A stretch of DNA of 64,000 nucleotides from Panagrolaimus kolymaensis (taxonomy: Eukaryota; Nematoda; Chromadorea; Rhabditida; Panagrolaimidae). Where the stretch lies: contig JAJQJQ010000072.1 of the NCBI GenBank assembly GCA_028622995.1, positions 1 through 64,000 of the forward strand, given 5' to 3'. A program made the position numbers and the translations under genes. Position 1 is the stretch's first letter, and the number at the start of each line of letters is the position of its first letter. Under the pieces are notes generated by a model, which saw nothing but the letters and a program-made list of their open reading frames with translations, did not search any database and was not told where the DNA came from. Shown here one piece after another: positions 22,251-33,720 of the stretch.

Positions 22251-22979
22251 AATCAAATCTAGAGCAATATAAATCCGCTGAATCTAAAAAACAACACGTC
22301 AGGCAACTTTGACCTTCTCCAGAAAAAGATAAGTTCACCTCGAAGTGATCGTGTTTATTGTGTTCATTTCAAACTTTAAAAATTCAAATAAATTCATTTT
22401 TGTTGAAGAAAAATTCAATAAAAATCAAATCTAGAGAAATATAATTCCGCTGAATCTAAAAAACAACACGTCAGGCAACTTTGACCTTCTCCAGAAAAAG
22501 ATAAGTTCACCTCGAAGTGATCGTGTTTATTGTGTTCATTTCAAACTTTAAAAATTCAAATAAATTCATTTTTGTTAAAGAAAAATTCAATAAAAATCAA
22601 ATCTAGAGCAATATAATTCCGCTGAATCTAAAAAACAACACGTCAGGCAACTTTGACCTTCTCCAGAAAAAGATAAGTTCACCTCGAAGTGATCGTGTTT
22701 ATTGTGTTCATTTCAAACTTTAAAAATTCAAATAAATTCATTTTTGTTAAAGAAAAATTCAATAAAAATCAAATCTAGAGCAATATAATTCCGCTGAATC
22801 TAAAAAACAACACGTCAGGCAACTTTGACCTTCTCCAGAAAAAGATAAGTTCACCTCGAAGTGATCGTGTTTATTGTGTTCATTTCAAACTTTAAAAATT
22901 CAAATAAATTCATTTTTGTTAAAGAAAAATTCAATAAAAATCAAATCTAGAGCAATATAATTCCGCTGAATCTAAAAAA

Positions 22980-24690
22980 CAACACGTCAGGCAACTTTGA
23001 CCTTCTCCAGAAAAAGATAAGTTCACCTCGAAGTGATCGTGTTTATTGTGTTCATTTCAAACTTTAAAAATTCAAATAAATTCATTTTTGTTAAAGAAAA
23101 ATTCAAAAAAAATCAAATCAAGAGCAATATAAATCCGCTGAATCTAAAAAACAACACGTCAGGCAACTTTGACCTTCTCCAGAAAAAGATACGTTCACCT
23201 CGAAGTGATCGTGTTTATTGTGTTCATTTCAAACTTTAAAAATTCAAATAAATTCATTTTTGTTAAAGAAAAATTCAATAAAAATCAAATCTAGAGCAAT
23301 ATTAATCCGCTGAATCTAAAAAACAACACGTCAGGCAACTTTGACCTTCTCCAGAAAAAGATAAGTTCACCTCGAAGTGATCGTGTTTATTGTGTTCATT
23401 TCAAACTTTAAAAATTCAAATAAATTCATTTTTGTTAAAGAAAAATTCAATAAAAATCAAATCTAGAGCAATATAAATCCGCTGAATCTAAAAAACAACA
23501 CGTCAGGCAACTTTGACCTTCTCCAGAAAAAGATAAGTTCACCTCGAAGTGATCGTGTTTGTTGTGTTCATTTCAAACTTTAAAAATTCAAATAATGTCA
23601 TTTTTGTTAAAGAAAAATTCAATAAAAATCAAATCTAGAGCAATATAATTCCGCTGAATCTAAAAAACAACACGTCGGGCAACTTTGACCTTCTCCAGAA
23701 AAAGATAAGTTCACCTCGAAGTGATCGTGTTTATTGTGTTCATTTCAAACTTTAAAAATTCAAATAAATTCATTTTTGTTAAAGAAAAATTCAAAAAAAA
23801 TCAAATCAAGAGCAATATAAATCCGCTGAATCTAAAAAACAACACGTCAGGCAACTTTGACCTTCTCCAGAAAAAGATACGTTCACCTCGAAGTGATCGT
23901 GTTTATTGTGTTCATTTCAAACTTTAAAAATTCAAATAAATTCATTTTTGTTAAAGAAAAATTCAATAAAAATCAAATCTAGAGCAATATAAATCCGCTG
24001 AATCTAAAAAACAACACGTCAGGCAACTTTGACCTTCTCCAGAAAAAGATAAGTTCACCTCGAAGTGATCGTGTTTATTGTGTTCATTTCAAACTTTAAA
24101 AATTCAAATAAATTCATTTTTGTTAAAGAAAAATTCAATAAAAATTAAATCTAGAGCAATATAATTCCGCTGAATCTAAAAAACAACACGTCGGGCAACT
24201 TTGACCTTCTCCAGAAAAAGATAAGTTCACCTCGAAGTGATCGTGTTTGTTGTGTTCATTTCAAACTTTAAAAATTCAAATAATGTCATTTTTGTTAAAG
24301 AAAAATTCAATAAAAATCAAATCTAGAGCAATATAATTCCGCTGAATCTAAAAAACAACACGTCGGGCAACTTTGACCTTCTCCAGAAAAAGATAAGTTC
24401 ACCTCGAAGTGATCGTGTTTATTGTGTTCATTTCAAACTTTAAAAATTCAAATAAATTCATTTTTGTTAAAGAAAAATTCAAAAAAAATCAAATCAAGAG
24501 CAATATAAATCCGCTGAATCTAAAAAACAACACGTCAGGCAACTTTGACCTTCTCCAGAAAAAGATACGTTCACCTCGAAGTGATCGTGTTTATTGTGTT
24601 CATTTCAAACTTTAAAAATTCAAATAAATTCATTTTTGTTGAAGAAAAATTCAATAAAAATCAAATCTAGAGCAATATAATTCCGCTGAA
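22980..24690 (+). repeat. Satellite A 4-monomer higher-order repeat (688 bp)
   Basis: A monomer with attcaaaaaaaatc and aaatcaagagc recurs at about 23,100, 23,790 and 24,480, exactly 688 bp (4 x 172) apart, with neighbours aataatgtc and cgtcggg in matching places. The same variant occurs once in the left arm near 4270 and once near 14,850, which are 41 monomers apart once the retroelement is removed. Confidence 0.8.
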
Positions 24691-25900
24691 TCTAAAAAAC
24701 AACACGTCAGGCAACTTTGAACTTCTCCATAAAAAGATACGTTCACCTCGAAGTGATCGTGTTTGTTGTGTTCATTTCAAACTTTAAAAATTCAAATAAA
24801 TTCATTTTTGATGAAGAAAAATTCAATAAAAATCAAATCTAGAGCAATATAATTCCGCTGAATCTAAAAAACAACACGTCAGGCAACTTTGACCTTCTCC
24901 AGAAAAAGATACGTTCACCTCGAAGTGATCGTGTTTGTTGTGTTCATTTCAAACTTTAAAAATTCAAATAATGTCATTTTTGTTAAAGAAAAATTCAATA
25001 AAAATCAAATCTAGAGCAATATAAATCCGCTGAATCTAAAAAACAACACGTCAGGCAACTTTGACCTTCTCCAGAAAAAGATAAGTTCACCTCGAAGTGA
25101 TCGTGTTTATTGTGTTCATTTCAAACTTTAAAAATTCAAATAAATTCATTTTTGTTGAAGAAAAATTCAATAAAAATCAAATCTAGAGCAATATAAATCC
25201 GCTGAATCTAAAAAACAACACGTCAGGCAACTTTGACCTTCTCCAGAAAAAGATAAGTTCACCTCGAAGTGATCGTGTTTATTGTGTTCATTTCAAACTT
25301 TAAAAATTCAAATAAATTCATTTTTGTTAAAGAAAAATTCAATAAAAATCAAATCTAGAGCAATATAATTCCGCTGAATCTAAAAAACAACACGTCAGGA
25401 AACTTTGACCTTCTCCAGAAAAAGATACGTTCACCTCGAAGTGATCGTGTTTATTGTGTTCATTTCAAACTTTAAAAATTCAAATAAATTCATTTTTGTT
25501 AAAGAAAAATTCAATAATAATCAAATCTAGAGCAATATAATTCCGCTGAATCTAAAAAACAACACGTCAGGAAACTTTGACCTTCTCCAGAAAAAGATAC
25601 GTTCACCTCGAAGTGATCGTGTTTATTGTGTTCATTTCAAACTTTAAAAATTCAAATAAATTCATTTTTGTTGAAGAAAAATTCAATAAAAATCAAATCT
25701 AGAGCAATATAATTCCGCTGAATCTAAAAAACAACACGTCAGGCAACTTTGAACTTCTCCATAAAAAGATACGTTCACCTCGAAGTGATCGTGTTTGTTG
25801 TGTTCATTTCAAACTTTAAAAATTCAAATAAATTCATTTTTGATGAAGAAAAATTCAATAAAAATCAAATCTAGAGCAATATAATTCCGCTGAATCTAAA
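24640..25900 (+). repeat. Satellite A 6-monomer duplication (1032 bp)
   Basis: The variant ttttgatgaagaaa occurs at 24811 and 25843 (atgaag positions), 1032 bp (6 x 172) apart, each preceded by the same tttgaacttctccataaaaag monomer. This is a local segmental duplication. Confidence 0.75.
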
Positions 25901-26058
25901 AAACAACACGTCAGGCAACTTTGACCTTCTCCATAAAAAGATAAGTTCACCTCGAAGTGATCGTGTTTATTGTGTTCATTTCAAACTTTAAAAATTCAAA
26001 TAAATTCATTTTTGTTAAAGAAAAATTCAAAAAAAATCAAATCTAGAGCAGAATAAAT

Positions 26059-26740
26059 CCGCTGAATCTAAAAACGTCAGGCAACTTTTACCTTCTCCAT
26101 AAAAAGATACGTTCACCTCGAAGTGATCGTGTTTGTTGTGTTCATTTCAAACTTAAAAAATTCAAATAAATTCGTTTTTGTTAAAGAAAAATTCAATAAA
26201 AATCAAATCTAGAGCAATATAATTCCGCTGAATCTAAAAAACAACACGTCAGGCAACTTTTACCTTCTCCATAAAAAGATACGTTCACCTCGAAGTGATC
26301 GTGTTTGTTGTGTTCATTTCAAACTTAAAAAATTCAAATAAATTCGTTTTTGTTAAAGAAAAATTCAATAAAAATCAAATCTAGAGCAATATAATTCCGC
26401 TGAATCTAAAAAACAACACGTCAGGCAACTTTTACCTTCTCCATAAAAAGATACGTTCACCTCGAAGTGATCGTGTTTGTTGTGTTCATTTCAAACTTAA
26501 AAAATTCAAATAAATTCGTTTTTGTTAAAGAAAAATTCAATAAAAATCAAATCTAGAGCAATATAATTCCGCTGAATCTAAAAAACAACACGTCAGGCAA
26601 CTTTTACCTTCTCCATAAAAAGATACGTTCACCTCGAAGTGATCGTGTTTGTTGTGTTCATTTCAAACTTAAAAAATTCAAATAAATTCGTTTTTGTTAA
26701 AGAAAAATTCAATAAAAATCAAATCTAGAGCAATATAATT
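26059..26740 (+). repeat. Homogenised satellite A monomers beside the A/B junction
   Basis: Four successive monomers share aacttttaccttctccat, aaacttaaaaaattc and attcgtttttg. The last three look identical. The first (26059-26224) is 166 bp because six bases are missing in the aaaaacaacacg segment, the only length change found in the A array. This is a very recent local amplification. Confidence 0.85.
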
Positions 26741-27000
26741 CCGCTGAATCTAAAAAACAACACGTCAGGCAACTTTGACCTTCTCCATAAAAAGATAAGT
26801 TCACCTCGAAGTGATCGTGTTTATTGTGTTCATTTCAAACTTTAAAAATTCAAATAAATTCATTTTTGTTAAAGAAAAATTCAATAAAAATAAAATCTAG
26901 AGCAATATAAATCCGCTGAATCTAAAAAACAACACGTCAGGCAACTTTTACCTTCTCCATAAAAAGATACGTTCACCTCGAAGTGATCGTGTTTATTGTG

Positions 27001-27023
27001 TTCATTTCAAACTTTTGGATGAA
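27001..27023. other. Junction between satellite A and inverted satellite B
   Basis: Satellite A runs to ttcatttcaaactt and satellite B begins at ttggatgaatg. The two share at most two t residues, and there is no spacer. The junction is an imperfect inverted repeat: TTCAT (27001-27005) pairs with ATGAA (27019-27023) and CAA (27008-27010) with TTG (27015-27017) around ACTT. On both sides the array continues for tens of kilobases within this window, with no other switch. Confidence 0.85.
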
Positions 27024-27590
27024 TGTAACTTTAGTTTTAGAAGGTAAACCTGTGCCTGCTTTAATTTTTTCTGATTCAGCATTAAAAAATAAGTAAGAAT
27101 TTATTTTCTTTCGAATATTAAATAACTAAAAAAGATTTTTAAAAATTACTTAGTTTTTTCATAATTTTCTGATTGAAAGCCATCACTTCAAGTGTATGTA
27201 ACTTTAGTTTTAGAAGGTAAACCTGTGCCTGCTTTAATTTTTTCTGATTCAGCATCAAAAAATAAGTAAGATTTTGTCTTCTTTCGAATTTTAAATAACA
27301 TTAATAAATTTTTGAATTCTTGTTTGCAAGTCATCGCTTTGGATGAATGTAACTTTAGTTTTAGATGGTAAACCTGTGCCGGCTTTAATTTTTTCTGATT
27401 CAGCATCAAAAAATAAGTAAGAATTTGTCTTCTTTCGAATTTTAAATAAAATTAATAAATTTTTGAATTCTTGTTTGCAAGTCATCGCTTTGGATGAATG
27501 AAACTTTAGTTTTAGAAGGTAAACCTTTGCCGGCTTTAATTTTTTCTGATTCAGCATTAAAAAATAAGTAAGAATATGTCTTCTTTCGAA

Positions 27591-29878
27591 TTTTAAAAAA
27601 CATTAATAAATTTATGAATTCTTGTTTGCAAGTCATCGCTTTGGATGAATGTAACTTTAGTTTTAGAAGGTAAACCTGTGCCTGCTTTAATTTTTTCTGA
27701 TTCAGCATTAAAAAATAAGTAAGAATTTATTTTCTTTCGAATATTAAATAACTAAAAAGATTTTTAAAAATTACTTAGTTTTTTCATAATTTTCTGATTG
27801 AAAGCCATCACTTCACGTGTATGTAACTTTAGTTTTAGAAGGTAAACCTGTGCCTGCTTTAATTTTTTCTGATTCAGCATCAAAAAATAAGTAAGATTTT
27901 GTCTTCTTTCGAATTTTAAATAACATTAATAAATTTTTGAATTCTTGTTTGCTAGTCATCGCTTTGGATGAATGTAACTTTAGTTTTAGAAGGTAAACCT
28001 GTGCCGGCTTTAATTTTTTCTGATTCAGCATTAAAAAATAAGTAAGAATTTATTTTCTTTCGAATATTAAATAACTAAAAAAGATTTTTAAAATTTACTT
28101 AGTTTTTTCATAATTTTCTGATTGAAAGCCATCACTTCACGTGTATGTAACTTTAGTTTTAGAAGGTAAACCTGTGCCTGCTTTAATTTTTTCTGATTCA
28201 GCATCAAAAAATAAGTAAGATTTTGTCTTCTTTCGAATTTTAAATAACATTAATAAATTTTTGAATTCTTGTTTGCAAGTCATCGCTTTGGATGAATGTA
28301 ACTTTAGTTTTAGAAGGTAAACCTGTGCCGGCTTTAATTTTTTCTGATTCAGCATTAAAAAATAAGTAAGAATTTATTTTCTTTCGAATATTAAATAACT
28401 AAAAAAGATTTTTAAAATTTACTTAGTTTTTTCATAATTTTCTGATTGAAAGCCATCACTTCAAGTGTATGTAACTTTAGTTTTAGAAGGTAAACCTGTG
28501 CCGGCTTTAATTTTTTCTGATTCAGCATTAAAAAATAAGTAAGAATTTATTTTCTTTCGAATATTAAATAACTAAAAAAGATTTTTAAAAATTACTTAGT
28601 TTTTTCATAATTTTCTGATTGAAAGCCATCACTTCACGTGTATGTAACTTTAGTTTTAGAAGGTAAACCTGTGCCTGCTTTAATTTTTTCTGATTCAGCA
28701 TCAAAAAATAAGTAAGATTTTGTCTTCTTTCGAATTTTAAAAAACATTAATAAATTTATGAATTCTTGTTTGCAAGTCATCGCTTTGGATGAATGTAACT
28801 TTAGTTTTAGAAGGTAAACCTGTGCCTGCTTTAATTTTTTCTGATTCAGCATTAAAAAATAAGTAAGAATTTATTTTCTTTCGAATATTAAATAACTAAA
28901 AAGATTTTTAAAAATTACTTAGTTTTTTCATAATTTTCTGATTGAAAGCCATCACTTCACGTGTATGTAACTTTAGTTTTAGAAGGTAAACCTGTGCCTG
29001 CTTTAATTTTTTCTGATTCAGCATCAAAAAATAAGTAAGATTTTGTCTTCTTTCGAATTTTAAATAACATTAATAAATTTTTGAATTCTTGTTTGCAAGT
29101 CATCGCTTTGGATGAATGTAACTTTAGTTTTAGAAGGTAAACCTGTGCCGGCTTTAATTTTTTCTGATTCAGCATTAAAAAATAAGTAAGAATTTATTTT
29201 CTTTCGAATATTAAATAACTAAAAAAGATTTTTAAAATTTACTTAGTTTTTTCATAATTTTCTGATTGAAAGCCATCACTTCACGTGTATGTAACTTTAG
29301 TTTTAGAAGGTAAACCTGTGCCTGCTTTAATTTTTTCTGATTCAGCATCAAAAAATAAGTAAGATTTTGTCTTCTTTCGAATTTTAAATAACATTAATAA
29401 ATTTTTGAATTCTTGTTTGCAAGTCATCGCTTTGGATGAATGTAACTTTAGTTTTAGAAGGTAAACCTGTGCCGGCTTTAATTTTTTCTGATTCAGCATT
29501 AAAAAATAAGTAAGAATTTATTTTCTTTCGAATATTAAATAACTAAAAAAGATTTTTAAAATTTACTTAGTTTTTTCATAATTTTCTGATTGAAAGCCAT
29601 CACTTCAAGTGTATGTAACTTTAGTTTTAGAAGGTAAACCTGTGCCGGCTTTAATTTTTTCTGATTCAGCATTAAAAAATAAGTAAGAATTTATTTTCTT
29701 TCGAATATTAAATAACTAAAAAAGATTTTTAAAAATTACTTAGTTTTTTCATAATTTTCTGATTGAAAGCCATCACTTCACGTGTATGTAACTTTAGTTT
29801 TAGAAGGTAAACCTGTGCCTGCTTTAATTTTTTCTGATTCAGCATCAAAAAATAAGTAAGATTTTGTCTTCTTTCGAA
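27591..29878 (-). repeat. Satellite B higher-order repeat, 1144 bp, two copies
   Basis: Landmarks recur 1144 bp apart, for example the L monomer lacking one a (actaaaaaga) at 27751 and 28895. The unit corresponds to three S and four L monomers minus that base. Approximate copies are 27,591-28,734 and 28,735-29,878. A few point differences separate them, such as gctagtcatc near 27,951. Confidence 0.75.
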
Positions 29879-30739
29879 TTTTAAATAACATTAATAAATT
29901 TTTGAATTCTTGTTTGCAAGTCATCGCTTTGGATGAATGTAACTTTAGTTTTAGAAGGTAAACCTGTGCCGGCTTTAATTTTTTCTGATTCAGCATTAAA
30001 AAATAAGTAAGAATTTATTTTCTTTCGAATATTAAATAACTAAAAAAGATTTTTAAAATTTACTTAGTTTTTTCATAATTTTCTGATTGAAAGCCATCAC
30101 TTCAAGTGTATGTAACTTTAGTTTTAGAAGGTAAACCTGTGCCTGCTTTAATTTTTTCTGATTCAGCATCAAAAAATAAGTAAGATTTTGTCTTCTTTCG
30201 AATTTTAAATAAAATTAATAAATTTTTGAATTCTTGTTTGCAAGTCATCGCTTTGGATGAATGAAACTTTAGTTTTAGAAGGTAAACCTTTGCCGGCTTT
30301 AATTTTTTCTGATTCAGCATCAAAAAATAAGTAAGATTTTGTCTTCTTTCGAATTTTAAATAAAATTAATAAATTTTTGAATTCTTGTTTGCAAGTCATC
30401 GCTTTGGATGAATGAAACTTTAGTTTTAGAAGGTAAACCTTTGCCGGCTTTAATTTTTTCTGATTCAGCATTAAAAAATAAGTAAGAATTTATTTTCTTT
30501 CGAATATTAAATAACTAAAAAAGATTTTTAAAAATTACTTAGTTTTTTCATAATTTTCTGATTGAAAGCCATCACTTCAAGTGTATGTAACTTTAGTTTT
30601 AGAAGGTAAACCTGTGCCTGCTTTAATTTTTTCTGATTCAGCATTAAAAAATAAGTAAGAATTTATTTTCTTTCGAATATTAAATAACTAAAAAAGATTT
30701 ATAAAAATTACTTAGTTTTTTCATAATTTTCTGATTGAA

Positions 30740-33720
30740 AGCCATCACTTCAAGTGTATGTAACTTTAGTTTTAGAAGGTAAACCTGTGCCTGCTTTAAT
30801 TTTTTCTGATTCAGCATTAAAAAATAAGTAAGAATTTATTTTCTTTCGAATATTAAATAACTAAAAAAGATTTATAAAAATTACTTAGTTTTTTCATAAT
30901 TTTCTGATTGAAAGCCATCACTTCAAGTGTATGTAACTTTAGTTTTAGAAGGTAAACCTGTGCCTGCTTTAATTTTTTCTGATTCAGCATTAAAAAATAA
31001 GTAAGAATTTATTTTCTTTCGAATATTAAATAACTAAAAAAGATTTATAAAAATTACTTAGTTTTTTCATAATTTTCTGATTGAAAGCCATCACTTCAAG
31101 TGTATGTAACTTTAGTTTTAGATGGTAAACCTGTGCCGGCTTTAATTTTTTCTGATTCAACATCAAAAAATAAGTAAGAATTTGTCTTCTTTCGAATTTT
31201 AAATAACATTAATAAATTTTTGAATTCTTGTTTGCAAGTCATCGCTTTGGATGAATGTAACTTTAGTTTTAGAAGGTAAACCTGTGCCGGCTTTAATTTT
31301 TTCTGATTCAACATCAAAAAATAAGTAAGAATTTGTCTTCTTTCGAATTTTAAATAACATTAATAAATTTTTGAATTCTTGTTTGCAATTCATCGCTTTG
31401 GATGAATGTAACTTTAGTTTTAGAAGGTAAACCTGTGCCGGCTTTAATTTTTTCTGATTCAGCATCAAAAAATAAGTAAGAATTTGTCTTCTTTCGAATT
31501 TTAAATAACATTAATAAATTTTTGAATTCTTGTTTGCAAGTCATCGCTTTGGATGAATGTAACTTTAGTTTTAGAAGGTAAACCTGTGCTTGCTTTAATT
31601 TTTTCTGATTCAGCATTAAAAAATAAGTAAGAATTTATTTTCTTTCGAATATTAAATAACTAAAAAAGATTTTTAAAAATTACTTAGTTTTTTCATAATT
31701 TTCTGATTGAAAGCCATCACTTCAAGTGTATGTAACTTTAGTTTTAGAAGGTAAACCTGTGCCTGCTTTAATTTTTTCTGATTCAGCATTAAAAAATAAG
31801 TAAGAATTTATTTTCTTTCGAATATTAAATAACTAAAAAAGATTTTTAAAAATTACTTAGTTTTTTCATAATTTTCTGATTGAAAGCCATCACTTCAAGT
31901 GTATGTAACTTTAGTTTTAGATGATAAACCTGTGCCGGCTTTAATTTTTTCTGATTCAGCATCAAAAAATATGTAAGATTTTGTCTTCTTTCGAATTTTA
32001 AATAACTAAAAAAGATTTTTAAAAATTACTTAGTTTTTTCATAATTTTCTGATTGAAAGCCGTCACTTCAAGTGTATGTAACTTTAGTTTTAGATGATAA
32101 ACCTGTGCCGGCTTTAATTTTTTCTGATTCAACATCAAAAAATATGTAAGATTTTGTCTTCTTTCGAATTTTAAATAACTAAAAAAGATTTTTAAAAATT
32201 ACTTAGTTTTTTCATAATTTTCTGATTGAAAGCCATCACTTCAAGTGTATGTAACTTTAGTTTTAGAAGGTAAACCTGTGCCTGCTTTAATTTTTTCTGA
32301 TTCAGCATTAAAAAATAAGTAAGAATTTATTTTCTTTCGAATATTAAATAACTAAAAAAGATTTATAAAAATTACTTAGTTTTTTCATAATTTTCTGATT
32401 GAAAGCCATCACTTCAAGTGTATGTAACTTTAGTTTTAGAAGGTAAACCTGTGCCTGCTTTAATTTTTTCTGATTCAGCATTAAAAAATAAGTAAGAATT
32501 TATTTTCTTTCGAATATTAAATAACTAAAAAAGATTTATAAAAATTACTTAGTTTTTTCATAATTTTCTGATTGAAAGCCATCACTTCAAGTGTATGTAA
32601 CTTTAGTTTTAGATGGTAAACCTGTGCCGGCTTTAATTTTTTCTGATTCAACATCAAAAAATAAGTAAGAATTTGTCTTCTTTCGAATTTTAAATAACAT
32701 TAATAAATTTTTGAATTCTTGTTTGCAAGTCATCGCTTTGGATGAATGTAACTTTAGTTTTAGAAGGTAAACCTGTGCCGGCTTTAATTTTTTCTGATTC
32801 AACATCAAAAAATAAGTAAGAATTTGTCTTCTTTCGAATTTTAAATAACATTAATAAATTTTTGAATTCTTGTTTGCAATTCATCGCTTTGGATGAATGT
32901 AACTTTAGTTTTAGAAGGTAAACCTGTGCCGGCTTTAATTTTTTCTGATTCAGCATCAAAAAATAAGTAAGAATTTGTCTTCTTTCGAATTTTAAATAAC
33001 ATTAATAAATTTTTGAATTCTTGTTTGCAAGTCATCGCTTTGGATGAATGTAACTTTAGTTTTAGAAGGTAAACCTGTGCTTGCTTTAATTTTTTCTGAT
33101 TCAGCATTAAAAAATAAGTAAGAATTTATTTTCTTTCGAATATTAAATAACTAAAAAAGATTTTTAAAAATTACTTAGTTTTTTCATAATTTTCTGATTG
33201 AAAGCCATCACTTCAAGTGTATGTAACTTTAGTTTTAGAAGGTAAACCTGTGCCTGCTTTAATTTTTTCTGATTCAGCATTAAAAAATAAGTAAGAATTT
33301 ATTTTCTTTCGAATATTAAATAACTAAAAAAGATTTTTAAAAATTACTTAGTTTTTTCATAATTTTCTGATTGAAAGCCATCACTTCAAGTGTATGTAAC
33401 TTTAGTTTTAGATGATAAACCTGTGCCGGCTTTAATTTTTTCTGATTCAGCATCAAAAAATATGTAAGATTTTGTCTTCTTTCGAATTTTAAATAACTAA
33501 AAAAGATTTTTAAAAATTACTTAGTTTTTTCATAATTTTCTGATTGAAAGCCGTCACTTCAAGTGTATGTAACTTTAGTTTTAGATGATAAACCTGTGCC
33601 GGCTTTAATTTTTTCTGATTCAACATCAAAAAATATGTAAGATTTTGTCTTCTTTCGAATTTTAAATAACTAAAAAAGATTTTTAAAAATTACTTAGTTT
33701 TTTCATAATTTTCTGATTGA
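30740..33720 (-). repeat. Satellite B higher-order repeat, 1491 bp, two copies
   Basis: The unit equals three S and six L monomers (453 + 1038). The L variant with gatttataaaaatt recurs at about 30,872 and 31,045 and again at 32,363 and 32,536. The aaaaatatgtaag monomers and the aagccgtcac variant follow in the same order in both copies. Confidence 0.78.

Larger units (their letters stand above)
13712..27013 (+). repeat. Satellite A array, right arm (172-bp monomers)
   Basis: The same satellite and strand as 1-10193, in unbroken phase once the element and its duplicated acctt are removed. Monomer starts run from 13847 to 26059 at exact 172-bp multiples (71 monomers, no net indel). Then comes one 166-bp monomer (26059-26224), four more of 172 bp, and a partial monomer from 26913 to the junction. 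Variants are more diverse than in the left arm: cgtcgggcaac, cttcttcag, attcgttttt, gttgaagaa, aaatattaaaa and aataatgtc. They are arranged in higher-order repeats. Confidence 0.97.

Noticed and set aside
4202..24615. Five near-identical 68-codon plus-strand ORFs in satellite A (4202, 14777, 23033, 23721, 24409).
   Set aside because: They arise where a single-base variant (attcaaaaaaaatc) removes a stop codon in one monomer, use an ATC or ATT-type start, and recur only because that monomer is part of a higher-order repeat.
1..27013. Match to the mammalian CENP-B box in satellite A.
   Set aside because: The segments cgtcgggcaac and ctcgaagtg share only a few bases with the box; the required TTCG...CGGG arrangement is not present.
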